Shown here: piece after piece, positions 15,626 through 24,403 of the stretch
How the letters are laid out: the number at the start of each line of letters is the position of its first letter
Numbering within the stretch: the stretch's first letter is position 1
Notes under the pieces: generated by a model
Seen by the model: the letters and a program-made list of their open reading frames with translations, nothing else
Database searches by the model: none
Told to the model about the DNA's origin: nothing
Program-made: the position numbers and the translations under genes
From: AC-32 sp963766375
GTDB taxonomy: Bacteria; Actinomycetota; Thermoleophilia; Gaiellales; Gaiellaceae
NCBI GenBank assembly: GCA_963766375.1
Contig: CAVXZG010000019.1
Span: 372,001 to 436,000 of the forward strand
Direction of reading: 5' to 3'
DNA: 64,000 nt

Positions 15626-16173
15626 GCCGTTTCCACCTCCCGTCGAGCCTTGAGCAAGTAGCCGGCCAAGGAGATCGCCGCGAGCGCGACACCGGCCCAG
15701 AAGATCCAAAGCGGCCAGTCCGTGCCCTCTCGGGTCACCATCACGAAGGCGAGCGCGGCGTAGAGCAGCCAGGTGGCCGCCTTGCCTGCGAGGTTGACGG
15801 CGAAGTCGTAGCCGCGTGCCACGACGAACTTGTACCCCGCGATGAGCGCAACATCACGCGCGGGGATTGCCAGTGCGATCCACGGCAGGCGGTCGGCGTG
15901 CCAGAGGAGGATCACCGCGGCGTCGATCATCAAGCGGTCGGCGAGCGGGTCGGCGATCTTGCCGAAGCTCGATTCGACCCGCCAGCGTCGAGCCAGGAAG
16001 CCGTCCACCTGGTCGGTCACGCCCGCGACGCCGAACACGATCGCCGCCGGCCAGCTGTGGCCCCCGTCGGAAGCAAGCAGAAGCGCCACGAAAACAGGGA
16101 TCAGGAGGAGCCTGAAAACCGTCAGCGCGTTCGGGATCAGCGCCAGTTGCGTGGGCACCGCGCGGGCAGCCAT
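15622..16173 (-). CDS. CDP-alcohol phosphatidyltransferase (PgsA-like)
   Basis: A 183-aa integral membrane enzyme. The family signature D-x2-DG-x2-AR-x8-G-x3-D-x3-D is present as TDQVDGFLARRW and SSFGKIADPLAD (about residues 53-79). Several membrane helices follow (e.g. LLYAALAFVMV). The enzyme transfers a phosphatidyl group from CDP-diacylglycerol to an alcohol; glycerol-3-phosphate is the commonest acceptor, but inositol phosphate is possible in actinobacteria. TATCCT lies 6 bases before the ATG, suggesting a leaderless transcript. It starts only 17 bases from a divergent gene and is coupled to the nucleotidyltransferase gene downstream. Confidence 0.88.
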   Translation of the reverse strand: MAARAVPTQLALIPNALTVFRLLLIPVFVALLLASDGGHSWPAAIVFGVAGVTDQVDGFLARRWRVESSFGKIADPLADRLMIDAAVILLWHADRLPWIALAIPARDVALIAGYKFVVARGYDFAVNLAGKAATWLLYAALAFVMVTREGTDWPLWIFWAGVALAAISLAGYLLKARREVETA

Positions 16174-16190
16174 GCTGAAAGGATACGGAG

Positions 16191-17200
16191 GTGGCGGAAA
16201 CGCTCACGTTGCCGGGGTTTGTGAACGCCCACAGCCATGGCTTCCAGCGGGCCTTGCGCGGCAGCGTCGAGGGGCAGGACTTCTGGGGGTGGCGGGATTC
16301 CATGTTGGACCTGGCCGCCGGGTTGACGCCTGAACGGGTTCGTTCCGACTACGTCGACGTCTACCGGGAGATGAGGGCCGCCGGCTACACGGCGGTCGGC
16401 GAGTTCCATTACCTCGGGCTGCCCGAGGCGCACGCTGCCGTCGAGGCTGCCGCCGAGGCTGGGATCGAGCTCGTGCTCTTGCTCGCCGCCTACGGGCGCG
16501 GCGGGCTCGACCGCTTTCGACAGGCGTCGCCCGCTGACTACCTCGTGCAGCTCGAGACAGTCCGGGCGATAGGCGTGCGGGTCGGGCTTGCCCCCCACTC
16601 CGTGCGCGCCTGCCCTCGCGACTGGCTCGAGGAGCTCGGCGCCTACGCGGCGCGCGAGGAACTGCCGCTGCACGTGCACGCCGGCGAGCAGCCGCGCGAG
16701 ATCGAGGAGTGCGTCGCCGAGCACGGGCTCCGCCCGATCGAGCTGCTCGCCGAGACCGGCTGCCTCGGCCCCCATTCGACGGTCGTGCACGCCACCCATG
16801 CGAACGGCGCGCGAGCTCGATCTACTCGCAGAGGCCGGAGCGCGCGTCTGCGTCTGTCCGACGACCGAGGCCAACCTCGGCGACGGCTTCGTAGCCGCGG
16901 AGGAGATCTGCGAGCGCGGAATCGGCATCTGCATCGGTTCGGACTCCAACGTGCGCATCGATCCCCTCGAAGAGCTGCGCGAGCTCGAAGGCGTCGCGCG
17001 GCGGCGGACGCTTCGCCGAAACGTGCTCTCCGTCTCCACGCTGCTCTGCTGCGGTGCCGACGAGGGAGCAGCCTCCTTGGGCCTGGACCACTGGCCGGAC
17101 GTGGAGGTCGACCTGGAGCATCCGTCGCTTGCCGGCGTCGAGGCCCGAGCACATTCACGCGGCGCTTGTCTTCGGGTGTGGCGCCGACGTCTTTGTCTGA
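16191..17200 (+). CDS. HutF-like formimidoylglutamate deiminase / amidohydrolase (two frameshifts)
   Basis: The N-terminal frame has VNAHSHGFQRALRG (metal-binding HxH), DFWGWRDSML, GEFHYLGL and LHVHAGEQ, typical of HutF, which deiminates N-formimidoyl-glutamate in histidine breakdown. At about 16806 the frame must shift by one surplus base (GCGAACGGCGCG) to continue ARELDLLAEAGARVCVCPTT and IGSDSNVRIDPLEE, and again at about 17151 to end EHIHAALVFGCGADVF with TGA 17198-17200. Both sides of each break match the family, so the protein was recently intact or the breaks are sequence errors. It is shorter than typical HutF (about 336 aa). GGAG precedes the GTG. Confidence 0.75.
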
Positions 17201-17209
17201 AATAGGCTC

Positions 17210-18545
17210 ATGTCCATGAGGAGCGCCGGCCTCGTACTTGCCGCCGCACTCGCCCTCGCCGGCGGCGCGTCGGCTCAGGTGATCGCGCCGAACGTGCAGG
17301 AGGGCGAGCTGGCCGTCGCGCCCGACGGCACGCCGTTCGTCGCCTATGTGCGCGCCTCAGCGCTACGAATCGCCTCGCGTGCCGCCAACGGCCGCTGGCA
17401 CACCCGCCAGGCAGGCCCGGTGGCGAGCGGCGGCGACCTCGTCGCCTTCGCCGCCGGGAAAGGCCGGCCCGGTCGCCGTGCTCCTCGGGCCGGACGAGCG
17501 CAGCCTTGTGCTCGTCCAGGGGCGGCGGAGGAAAGAACTCGCCGGAGCGCTTCCCCCCGGCGTGACCCTCGGCTGGCCGGGGCTCGCGCTCGACTCGCGC
17601 GGCTTGCCGGTGATCGCCTACACCCGCTGGCGCCACGCCACACACGAGAGCACTCTCGTCCTCGCCCGAGTGGACAAGCGCGGCCGCCTCAGCCTGCAGA
17701 ACGTCACCTCCGGCGGCTTCCCCCAGAGCTTCGTCGCGCCTCCCGCCGCACCCGTCTTTGTCGGCGGCCGCGTGCACGTGATCGAGTCCTACGGCCTGGA
17801 CGGCGCCGTCGGGACGATCGAGTGGCACCCCCGCCGGCACGGCTGGGCAGGGCAGTTCGTCGATGCCGGAAACGGCGATTACCCGGTCGGCCCGCTCCTC
17901 GCCGCCACCGGCGCACGCGGCACTGTCTACGCGGCCTGGACGCAGGTGCTGCTTGGCCCGGGTGCCCTTCCCGTGACGCTGGCGATTCACGGGCGCTCGA
18001 TCCAGTCCGACTTCGTGCTCGACCGGGCCCTCACGACCGGGCTCGCGGCCACTGCGGCCGGCCCTGAGGTGGCGGCTGACGAATGGGTCGCCGCCGACGA
18101 GATGGGTCTCCCCGGGAACGCCGTCGCCTGGGCGGGGACGATCTTCGGCCACGGCCGCACGATCGAGGTGGACGGTTGGCTCGCCGACCTGGCTGCCGCG
18201 CCGCGCGGGGCGCGCGATCTTCTACTCGCCGGACCGGCCGGCCTCTCGTGGTTCCGAGCGCCCCGGCCGCCGCAGATCCGGCTGAGCCTGGAGGCGTCGG
18301 CCACCGGCACTGGTGCGGTTCTGGTCACCGGCCGCGTTCGAGGCGGCGCCGGCGGCAGTGTCACCGTCTATCGCGAGCGGCCGGGCTCCCCGCGGGAAAA
18401 CGCGGGCAGCGCACGGCTCGCGGCGGATGGCTCGTTCTCCCTTGTCGACCGGCCGACGGCACGGCCGCTGCTCTACCGAGCGGTCTACGTGGACGCGGCA
18501 ACCGGGATTCCGTACGCGTCCCTACTACGAGAGCCCGTCCTTTAG
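17210..18545 (+). CDS. Secreted beta-propeller-like protein of unknown function (frameshifted)
   Basis: It begins MSMRSAGLVLAAALALAGGA, a signal peptide ending near ASA-QV. The first frame runs to about 17460 (DLVAFAAGK) and must lose one base (GGGAAAGGCC) to continue AGPVAVLLGPDERSLVLVQG. Repeated short units such as PDGTPFVAYVR and GLPVIAYTRW suggest a beta-propeller. The last 80 residues (SVTVYRERPGS ... YRAVYVDAATG) resemble an Ig-like or carboxypeptidase-regulatory domain. About 444 aa if joined. It follows the hutF-like stop by 9 bases. Function unknown; probably cell-surface or exported. Confidence 0.65.
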
Positions 18546-18568
18546 CGCGGCAATCGCGCCCTGGAAAA

Positions 18569-18603
18569 GGGGGCGGCCTCGTGTCCCCGGACGAAGCCGC
18601 CCC
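18569..18603. terminator. Strong GC hairpin downstream of the secreted-protein gene
   Basis: GGGGGCGGCCTCGT pairs with ACGAAGCCGCCCC, 24 bases after the stop codon. There is no T-tract, but this is a plausible terminator for a GC-rich actinobacterium. Confidence 0.6.
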
Positions 18604-18948
18604 GAAAGCTCGCTTCCGAAGAAGGGTTGTTCGGGCCGAGCGCGGGCCAGCGCGCCCTCCTCAGTGGACCCCTCCTCCTCTCAGTTATGGGTCGCGAGCC
18701 GATCTATGGATTCCCTCGCCGCGCCCTGAACAAACCTTCCTGCGGCGTTCTCGTGGGTGAAGCGCGCTACCCTGCCCAGCTTCTGCGGCCAAGGCGGGAC
18801 GCTTCGCCCCTCCCTCTTCCTTCCAGGGCGACGCGTCCAAGTGCGCCCGTTGTTCCCACCGCCACCGGCGCACGCGCCTTGGCCGCCACTTACTAGATGC
18901 CGCCGCGAGGCGAGCCTAGCTGCGCCTTCACGAAGTCTTTACAGAGTC
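18604..18948. other. Non-coding stretch
   Basis: The region lies between two converging genes. I see no credible gene, RNA gene or repeat. Confidence 0.4.
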
Positions 18949-19902
18949 CTACGGCGTGATAAGTGCCGAGAAGTTCCGACTGACAGGCCTGCCTCGAAAG
19001 GTGACCTCGATGGAACCTACGAGCGATTTTCCGCTTGTTCCAGGAGGGATTCGCCACATGCACTGAATCTCCGCGGTCGCCGCCCCTTCGGCGCCGTGGA
19101 TGCCACTCGAATCGCGAGCTTCAAGGAACCGCGGTCCAACCCTCGCCGAGCACGCGAAGTCTTCGATGTTGTTCATCACATCGACGTGCCCGCCCGCCTT
19201 GATGCCCATTGAGGCGGTCAGCACGCGCCCCGCTCTCGGTCTCGGCGGTACCAGCGTGATCTCGGCAAGCGAAAGTTTGGCCGGACTGCTGCCGCGCATC
19301 TCGAAGGTCAACGGAGGCTGGCCGGGATCAGGCGCTCGGTCGAGCAGGACACCGGGTCGGCGCTGTGTCTCCACTGCGAACCTGAAGCTCTTCGCAATCC
19401 GGTCGGCGTTGGCGAACCCGAGCCTCACTACTCGGCCTCTCAATTCGACGTCGGGGTAAACGGAAGAAACATCGACGAACGTCCGCCCGTTCCAGCGGCG
19501 GAGGCTGAAGGTGGCATCGGTCTGGCTCAGCTGCGAGGCGGCGAGTTGGTAATCGGCGCCGAATCGGGCTGACGTCCCAGTTGCAGCATTCCTGTCGGTG
19601 TCCAGGTATGCGAGCACGGCCGTGTGTCGATCGGGCTCCGCAGCGAGCGTGACCTTGAACGACAATAGGCCGGCCTCGTCGCTCGACACGACCACCTTTC
19701 TGACGTCGCTCGAAGCGTCCGTCTCAGCGCGGGTGTCCCGGTAGGACGTCAGCCCAGGTTCGGGTGAAGTCTCGGTTGGCCCTACCGCGGCGGCGGTGCG
19801 CTGTGCTGTCGAGGAGCCGCCACCGCAGGAAGTCGCGCCAATGCCAAGCGCGAGGAGGGCGAGCAGCGGCGCAGGCACTGCGATCGGCAAGCGGTTACTC
19901 AT
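18949..19902 (-). CDS. Lipoprotein of unknown function
   Basis: A 317-aa protein with a signal peptide and lipobox GATSC (Cys at about residue 26), followed by a Gly/Ser/Thr-rich linker. The mature part has a beta-rich pattern (VVVSSDEAGLLSFKVTLAAE; AYLDTDRNAATG, a possible Asp-rich metal loop) and a C-terminal domain with two Cys (FACSA, IQCMW). The AGGAGA ribosome site precedes the ATG. It is probably anchored to the outer face of the membrane. I do not recognise a named family. Confidence 0.75.
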   Translation of the reverse strand: MSNRLPIAVPAPLLALLALGIGATSCGGGSSTAQRTAAAVGPTETSPEPGLTSYRDTRAETDASSDVRKVVVSSDEAGLLSFKVTLAAEPDRHTAVLAYLDTDRNAATGTSARFGADYQLAASQLSQTDATFSLRRWNGRTFVDVSSVYPDVELRGRVVRLGFANADRIAKSFRFAVETQRRPGVLLDRAPDPGQPPLTFEMRGSSPAKLSLAEITLVPPRPRAGRVLTASMGIKAGGHVDVMNNIEDFACSARVGPRFLEARDSSGIHGAEGAATAEIQCMWRIPPGTSGKSLVGSIEVTFRGRPVSRNFSALITP

Positions 19903-20030
19903 CGTCTCCTACCGCCGGGACTGATGGGTCGAGTCTAGAGCCAGAGCTCTCGTCGGCATATGGCATGAACGGACAGCTGCCACGCGAACCACGCGGTGCG
20001 AATCTCACATCAAGCAGACCTGCCGCCGAA

Positions 20031-20058
20031 TGAACTCGGGACCTCTTGTCCCCCAGAC
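20031..20058 (-). repeat. 28-bp fragment of tRNA-Pro (putative att copy)
   Basis: The 28 bases are identical, and in the same orientation, to 23919-23946 of the intact tRNA-Pro, spanning the anticodon-loop side to the T-loop (contains GGGACCTCTTGTCCCCCAG). Similarity continues weakly to its left (CGCCGA with a gap). This is the pattern left at the far end of a tRNA-integrated element. Confidence 0.8.
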
Positions 20059-20402
20059 TTCTCAGGGAAGTAGCGGGCGGTCCGGCTTAGTGGCGGGAAG
20101 TGGCTTAGCTACATGGGTTCGACTGTCTGTGGCGGGTGAAAGGCCGCCTCCCTCCATGAAGTGGTTCGCAGCCGTTTGGGCACGGATCTGCAAGTAACCG
20201 ATCTCCCGTCGCATCCGTTTACAGAGAGAGCCGGGGGACCGCTTCCTGGCCAACTGCTGCGGCCACCCGGCTCCTTCATAGTCGCCGGCTGATCCGCAGA
20301 CCTTCGAGACCGCCGTTCCGACTTGGCGCCCTGGCGACACGATCCCGCTGGGTCGCAGAGAACGTCGCGTAGTTGGCGTGCGGCGACGACGACGCCTGGC
20401 CG
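20059..20402. other. Non-coding stretch at the left end of the tRNA-Pro island
   Basis: Frames here give only arginine- and proline-rich products without starts or ribosome sites. If it once carried an integrase, no recognisable motif remains. Confidence 0.4.
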
Positions 20403-20618
20403 CTAACGCAGTATCCGCAGGGCGAGCGCCGCCTCGCATCCAGCTCTACGCAGATTGCGCGCCTGACCCAGGTCTGCGTCAGAGACGGCGAGCTCAGCGG
20501 CCTGCGGAGGGCTGAACCCCAGTTCGCGGAACTGCTCGGCGCGCCAGAAGTAGACCTCCGCTTCAGCATCGCCTGATGGAGAGGCAGGCCATTCCGAGAC
20601 TGCGGGGGTCTGTTCCAT
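20403..20618 (-). CDS. Small helical protein of unknown function
   Basis: A 71-aa protein starting MEQTPAVSEWPASPSGDAEA, then VYFWRAEQFRELGFSPPQAA, ELAVSDADLGQARNLRRAGC and ending ALALRILR. The block FSPxQAxELAxSDxDLxQ followed by GC-x4-ALRIL resembles small conserved actinobacterial proteins of unknown role. AGGTGG precedes the ATG at 20618, which is better than the longer start. It lies inside the tRNA-Pro island. Confidence 0.6.
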   Translation of the reverse strand: MEQTPAVSEWPASPSGDAEAEVYFWRAEQFRELGFSPPQAAELAVSDADLGQARNLRRAGCEAALALRILR

Positions 20619-20690
20619 TGCCCACCTAGAACGCCCCGCCGTTCGAAAAGTAAGTGCCAAACCCGAACTCCTAACAAAGTCCTGACCTAG

Positions 20691-20825
20691 TTAGGGCCGT
20701 CCTGTGAGCACGTCCCCGCCCCCGGTGATCCGCGACCACGCCCCGTCCAGGTCGGCACGGCCAATCGTGCCGGCACTGAAGTTGGTCCAGACGTGGCCGG
20801 CGTCCACCGCCACCCCTGGGGGCCG
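20691..20825 (-). pseudogene. Fragment of an NHL/virginiamycin-lyase-like beta-propeller
   Basis: The minus strand reads GVAVDAGHVWTNFSAGTIGR followed by ADLDG, one blade of the repeated GVAVD-xxxxYWTN-xxxGTIxRAxLDG type. The rest of such a protein is missing on both sides, and the frame has no proper start. It is a degraded relic. Confidence 0.5.
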
Positions 20826-21089
20826 GACGCGCCCACCTTCGAGATCGCGCGGATGTGGGCACCAGCATGGCGATGCTGGACAAGATCTACGGGCCCCGCT
20901 CCGCGATACAGCGCTTGATTTGCAGGGTTTTCGCGCGGCTACCAACTGGTTCTACCTGTGGCCGGCGAGATCAGTGTGGGGATACGGCCGTGGAGAGGTA
21001 CGCCTTGGAGGTCCGCTCGCTTGACAGTCCGTCGCCCATCGCAGGATGATGCTCGCAGGGGTCTCGTTGCAATCGGATGGAGGTGCGGC
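20826..21089. other. Upstream region of the sialidase-like gene
   Basis: No gene is recognised. The last bases hold the strong ribosome site GGAGGTGCGGC used by the gene at 21090. Confidence 0.4.
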
Positions 21090-22625
21090 ATGAAGAAAGG
21101 CTTTCCGCGGACCGCCGCGGCCGTTTCCGCGCTGTTGATCCTCTTCCCGGTGGCGGTTGCCTCGGCGGGGCCGTACGCCACGACCTCGGTGAGACAGGCC
21201 TCGAGCACGAGTCCGTTCGCGTCGTGTGACATCTCTGCATTCATCTTCCCGGGCGAGGTCGACTGGGTGAACAGCGAACTCGAGCCGTTCGTCGCGGTGA
21301 ATCCGAAAGACCCGGCGAACATCATCGGCGTCTATCAGCAGGACCGGCTCAGCTTCGGCGGCGCCAGGGGACTGGCTGCGTCGGTGAGCCATGACGGCGG
21401 ACTGTCGTGGAGCACGACGTACCCGCACTTCACGACCTGCTCCGGCGGGACCGTTGCGAACCACGGCGACTATCAGCGCGCGTCAGATCCGTGGATTACG
21501 TTCTCACCGGACGGGACTGCGTACTTCATCAGCCTCTCCCTGACCTTCGCCGGCGACGCCACGCAGACCGGCAGCGCGATCCTCGTCAGCAAGTCGACCG
21601 ACGGCGGCGACACCTGGAGCGAACCCGTCACCCTTCAGCGCAACATCGGCGACGCGGACGTCGCGCCGTACTTCTTCAACGACAAGGAGTCGATCACCGC
21701 CGATCCGTTCGACTCGAACTATGTCTACGCGATCTGGGACCGCCTCCGCAAGCCTGGTAAATCCGAGACTCCGAGTGCGGAAAACTCGTTCGCCTTCCGC
21801 GGCGACACGCTGTTCGCCCGCACGACCGACGGCGGCACGACGTGGGAGCCGGCGCGGACGATCTACGCGAGCTCCAGCCTCACCGGCACGATCGGCAACG
21901 TGATCGCCGTGCTGCCGGACGGGACGCTCGTCGACGTTTTCGACAAGCTGCAGGGCTCGGGCCGCAACACGCCGGGCTACGACACCATGGTGATGCGCTC
22001 GACCGACCATGGAGCGACTTGGTCTGACCCGATCGTGGTGGCACCCGACCGATCCGTCGGCACGTCCGACCCGGACACGGGTGCGCGCATCCGCACAGGC
22101 TGCTTCCTGCCGCTGATCGCGGCCGACCTCAACCGGGGCAGCCCGGGCTACGGCAACCTCTACGTCGTCTGGTGCGACAGCTTCGGCAGCGAGAAGACGA
22201 ACGGGAAGGTCCACAGCACGATGGTCTTCACGCAGTCGACGGACGGAGGCCTGACCTGGTCGCCGCTCGCGCGGATCGACAAGTCCGGCGACACGGCGGC
22301 GTTCGTCCCGTCCCTTGCGGTGGCGAGTGACGGCACGGTCGGAGTGACGTACTACGACTTCCGCAACAACACTCCGGTGCCTGGGCTGCCGACCGACCAG
22401 TGGTTCGTCCACTGCCACCCGAGCACCGATTGCACCGACCCCGCGAGCTGGTCGGAAAGTCACGTGTTCGGCCCGTTCAACCTCGAGAACGCCGCGACCG
22501 CCGGCGGCTACTTCCTCGGCGACTATGAGGGCATGACAACGATCGGCAAGAACTTCATGCCGTTCTTCTCGGCGCCGACGCCCACCGACCCGGACAACAC
22601 CTACCTGGGAACGATCACTCCTTGA
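21090..22625 (+). CDS. Secreted sialidase/BNR-repeat fold protein
   Basis: A 511-aa exported protein: signal peptide MKKGFPRTAAAVSALLILFP to about residue 30, then repeated Asp-box (BNR) motifs: SHDGGLSWSTT, STDGGDTWSEP, TTDGGTTWEPA, STDHGATWSDP and STDGGLTWSPL. This is the SxDxGxTW signature of sialidase-like six-bladed propellers. Asp boxes also occur in non-sialidase glycosidases and adhesins, and the Arg triad of true sialidases is not obvious, so the substrate is open. GGAGGTGCGGC fixes the start. A perfect terminator follows. The only sizeable intact gene with a surface role in the tRNA-Pro island. Confidence 0.8.
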   Translation: MKKGFPRTAAAVSALLILFPVAVASAGPYATTSVRQASSTSPFASCDISAFIFPGEVDWVNSELEPFVAVNPKDPANIIGVYQQDRLSFGGARGLAASVSHDGGLSWSTTYPHFTTCSGGTVANHGDYQRASDPWITFSPDGTAYFISLSLTFAGDATQTGSAILVSKSTDGGDTWSEPVTLQRNIGDADVAPYFFNDKESITADPFDSNYVYAIWDRLRKPGKSETPSAENSFAFRGDTLFARTTDGGTTWEPARTIYASSSLTGTIGNVIAVLPDGTLVDVFDKLQGSGRNTPGYDTMVMRSTDHGATWSDPIVVAPDRSVGTSDPDTGARIRTGCFLPLIAADLNRGSPGYGNLYVVWCDSFGSEKTNGKVHSTMVFTQSTDGGLTWSPLARIDKSGDTAAFVPSLAVASDGTVGVTYYDFRNNTPVPGLPTDQWFVHCHPSTDCTDPASWSESHVFGPFNLENAATAGGYFLGDYEGMTTIGKNFMPFFSAPTPTDPDNTYLGTITP

Positions 22626-22630
22626 CCGTT

Positions 22631-22666
22631 CATCGCGGCCCCGACCGACCGGCCGGGGCCGCGATG
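22631..22666 (+). terminator. Perfect 13-bp-stem hairpin
   Basis: CATCGCGGCCCCG pairs exactly with CGGGGCCGCGATG, beginning 5 bases after the stop of the sialidase-like gene. There is no T-tract. Confidence 0.75.
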
Positions 22667-22908
22667 CAGCTTCGTGATTCGCCAGTGGCGATGCAGTTTC
22701 GCTGACTGCTAGGACGCCTTGCTCCCGGCGCTTAGCTGAATTCCGAAAACGTGAGAATGACTGCCCGGTCGCCTACCGGGTGCGCTGCCTAGATATGGCT
22801 TGGCTAAGCCGTTTGTCGGCTAGCTGCAAGCGGGTTGCAAGCGTTCGGGCTTAGGCGGAGTCGTGGACGGGCTGCTCGCGGCGGTCGAGGAGTACGGCTA
22901 GGAGGGGA

Positions 22909-23754
22909 TCACCGATGCGTGAGGCTATTTTCTGCCGTCGAAGGTCGGTCAGGCAGTTGCGCGGCCCACCATTCGAACGGGACGATCCGCATCGCGAGTT
23001 CAAACGAGCTTCGATCGAGGGACTCCGCGAGTTGCGCGATAGCGACGAGGTTGTCGCGTAGCCACTCGTCCTCGATCGGCCCGCTCGCTTGGGTCGCTGG
23101 GCTGAGGCGGCTCAACCTCGGCCGATTCAGGTGCTCTTCGAGCGGGTCCGATTCGTCGAGGACGCTGCCCCACCAGTACACGCGACTGTAGAGCTCGACG
23201 TGGCGATCGACGATCTCCGCGTACGTACCCGATTGGACCATCACATTGGCCCAGCGTCCGAGTACTCCTTCGCCGTGAGCGAGCAGCCTTGCGATCAGCC
23301 GGTGTAGTTGTTCGCGGCGGTCAGCGCTGGCGAGCATCTCGTCGATCGCCGCGGCGAGACGCGGCGTATCGAGCACTGCCTCGGAGCCGGCTGCGAGCAC
23401 CCCGTCCTCGAGCTCTCCGTCCGGAGCGAGACCGGCGAGCTCGAGCAAACCGGTCCACACGAGTCGAGCCGTGCGGACCAAGTCGAACAGTGCGTACTGA
23501 GCGAGCACGGACCAGCGCTCTCGCTGTCTACGCTCGAGCACTTCGTTGAGTACCGCCGCGGTCACCGCGACGACGATCAGGCTCGCGACGAGGGCCGTGA
23601 AAAGCGTGTGGCGAAACCAGAACTCGTCGTTAATGAGGTCCCAGACGACCGCCCCGGCAAGGGCGAGCACACAAAGGCCGCCGATGATCCGTGTCGAGCG
23701 TACGTACGTCCGAGGCGAGTCGGAGCGGCGCGGACCGACAGTGCGACGAGCCAT
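22909..23754 (-). CDS. Membrane-anchored protein of unknown function
   Basis: A 281-aa protein with a basic N-terminus, two adjacent membrane helices (about residues 24-42 and 50-68: IGGLCVLALAGAVVWDLI, ALVASLIVVAVTAAVLNEVL) and a cytoplasmic helical domain of about 200 residues. TATGCT lies 6 bases before the ATG, suggesting a leaderless transcript. It is the last gene of the tRNA-Pro island. The layout resembles actinobacterial phage or island membrane proteins, but I recognise no family. Confidence 0.65.
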   Translation of the reverse strand: MARRTVGPRRSDSPRTYVRSTRIIGGLCVLALAGAVVWDLINDEFWFRHTLFTALVASLIVVAVTAAVLNEVLERRQRERWSVLAQYALFDLVRTARLVWTGLLELAGLAPDGELEDGVLAAGSEAVLDTPRLAAAIDEMLASADRREQLHRLIARLLAHGEGVLGRWANVMVQSGTYAEIVDRHVELYSRVYWWGSVLDESDPLEEHLNRPRLSRLSPATQASGPIEDEWLRDNLVAIAQLAESLDRSSFELAMRIVPFEWWAAQLPDRPSTAENSLTHR

Positions 23755-23873
23755 CTCCCGAGCATATGCGCCGCCATCTCGTTGCTGGCATCAGCCGTAC
23801 TTCTCCATCGGCTGCCGGGCTGGCGTCCCCGGACTCCTACGTCTCCGGGCTGAGGTGCCTCTTACGTGCGAAA

Positions 23874-23892
23874 AGCCCCGCACTTGCGGGGC
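23874..23892. terminator. Rho-independent terminator of tRNA-Pro
   Basis: AGCCCCGC-ACT-TGCGGGGCT with T/A runs on both sides, so it can work in either direction. It lies 12 bases beyond the tRNA 3' end on the minus strand. Confidence 0.85.
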
Positions 23893-23903
23893 TTTTTCAG
23901 CAT

Positions 23904-23977
23904 CGGGGCGCCGAGATTTGAACTCGGGACCTCTTGTCCCCCAGACAAGCGCGCTAACCAGGCTGCGCCACGCCCCG
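23904..23977 (-). tRNA. tRNA-Pro (anticodon GGG)
   Basis: It folds as a standard cloverleaf of 74 nt: acceptor stem CGGGGCG/CGCCCCG (7 bp), D-arm with GCGC, anticodon stem CTTGT/ACAAG around loop CTGGGGG (anticodon GGG, G37 as usual in tRNA-Pro), T-arm CCGAG/CTCGG with TTCAAAT. CCA is not encoded. Its anticodon-to-T-loop segment is duplicated at 20031-20058. A terminator follows. Confidence 0.95.
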
Positions 23978-24017
23978 TCGGGTTCGCACTCTAGCTCACC
24001 GCCTGGTTAGCGAGAAC

Positions 24018-24042
24018 GGCCGCCCGGCTGAGCCGGGCGGCC
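24018..24042. terminator. Hairpin after the proS/HTH operon
   Basis: GGCCGCCCGGCT pairs with AGCCGGGCGGCC around a single-base gap. It lies downstream of the minus-strand HTH gene and upstream of tRNA-Pro. Confidence 0.65.
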
Positions 24043-24050
24043 TCTCAGGC

Positions 24051-24068
24051 GGCATCGCAAGCGATGCC
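24051..24068. repeat. Palindromic element GGCATCGC-AA-GCGATGCC
   Basis: A perfect 8-bp inverted repeat. The same palindrome with a TT centre (its reverse complement) is at 26114-26131, on the other side of proS. Together with the neighbouring hairpins these look like a REP-type or terminator-associated element. Confidence 0.6.
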
Positions 24069-24103
24069 TTGGCAGGCTGCGCCAGGTTGCTGACGGGCGA
24101 TTG

Positions 24104-24403
24104 TCAGCCGAGGCGCTTGTAGAGGCGGTCGATCAGCTCTGGCATCGCCTCCAGTTTCTGCGTGATCACTCGGAGGCGGTACTCGCGGAAGTGCTCCGGC
24201 TCGACTCCTAGGGCCTTCGCGAGCTGGCCGACGACCTTGTCCGAGGGCACGGGTCGGTTGCCGTGGACGAGGTGGTTCAGATACCCCGCGGAGAGCTTCG
24301 TCTTGTCGGCCAGCGAGCGGTACGTGACGCCGGTCTCGGCCATCAGGCGCTCGATCGTCGGCCCGAAGGAGTCCTCGCTGAACTTGCGCCGTCGCCGAGG
24401 CAT
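24104..24403 (-). CDS. XRE-type helix-turn-helix regulator
   Basis: A 99-aa DNA-binding protein: TIERLMAETGVTYRSLADKT, KLSAGYLNHLVHGNRPVPSD, then KVVGQLAKALGVEPEHF is a standard five-helix Cro/CI domain at residues 14-70. The start MPRRRRKF overlaps the proS stop (TGATG), so it is translated with proS. The C-terminal 30 residues are helical (ITQKLEAMPELIDRLYKRL). Target genes are unknown. Its coupling to proS is unusual. Confidence 0.8.
   Translation of the reverse strand: MPRRRRKFSEDSFGPTIERLMAETGVTYRSLADKTKLSAGYLNHLVHGNRPVPSDKVVGQLAKALGVEPEHFREYRLRVITQKLEAMPELIDRLYKRLG

Larger units (their letters stand above)
20031..23946. mobile_element. Small genomic island between tRNA-Pro fragment and tRNA-Pro
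   Basis: It is bounded by the 28-bp direct repeat. The contents are a short unknown gene, a degraded propeller fragment, a secreted sialidase-like protein and a membrane protein. No integrase is recognisable, so it would be a decayed or integrase-less remnant. tRNA-Pro stays intact because the element end restores the gene, which is the standard logic of integration into tRNA genes. Confidence 0.5.
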
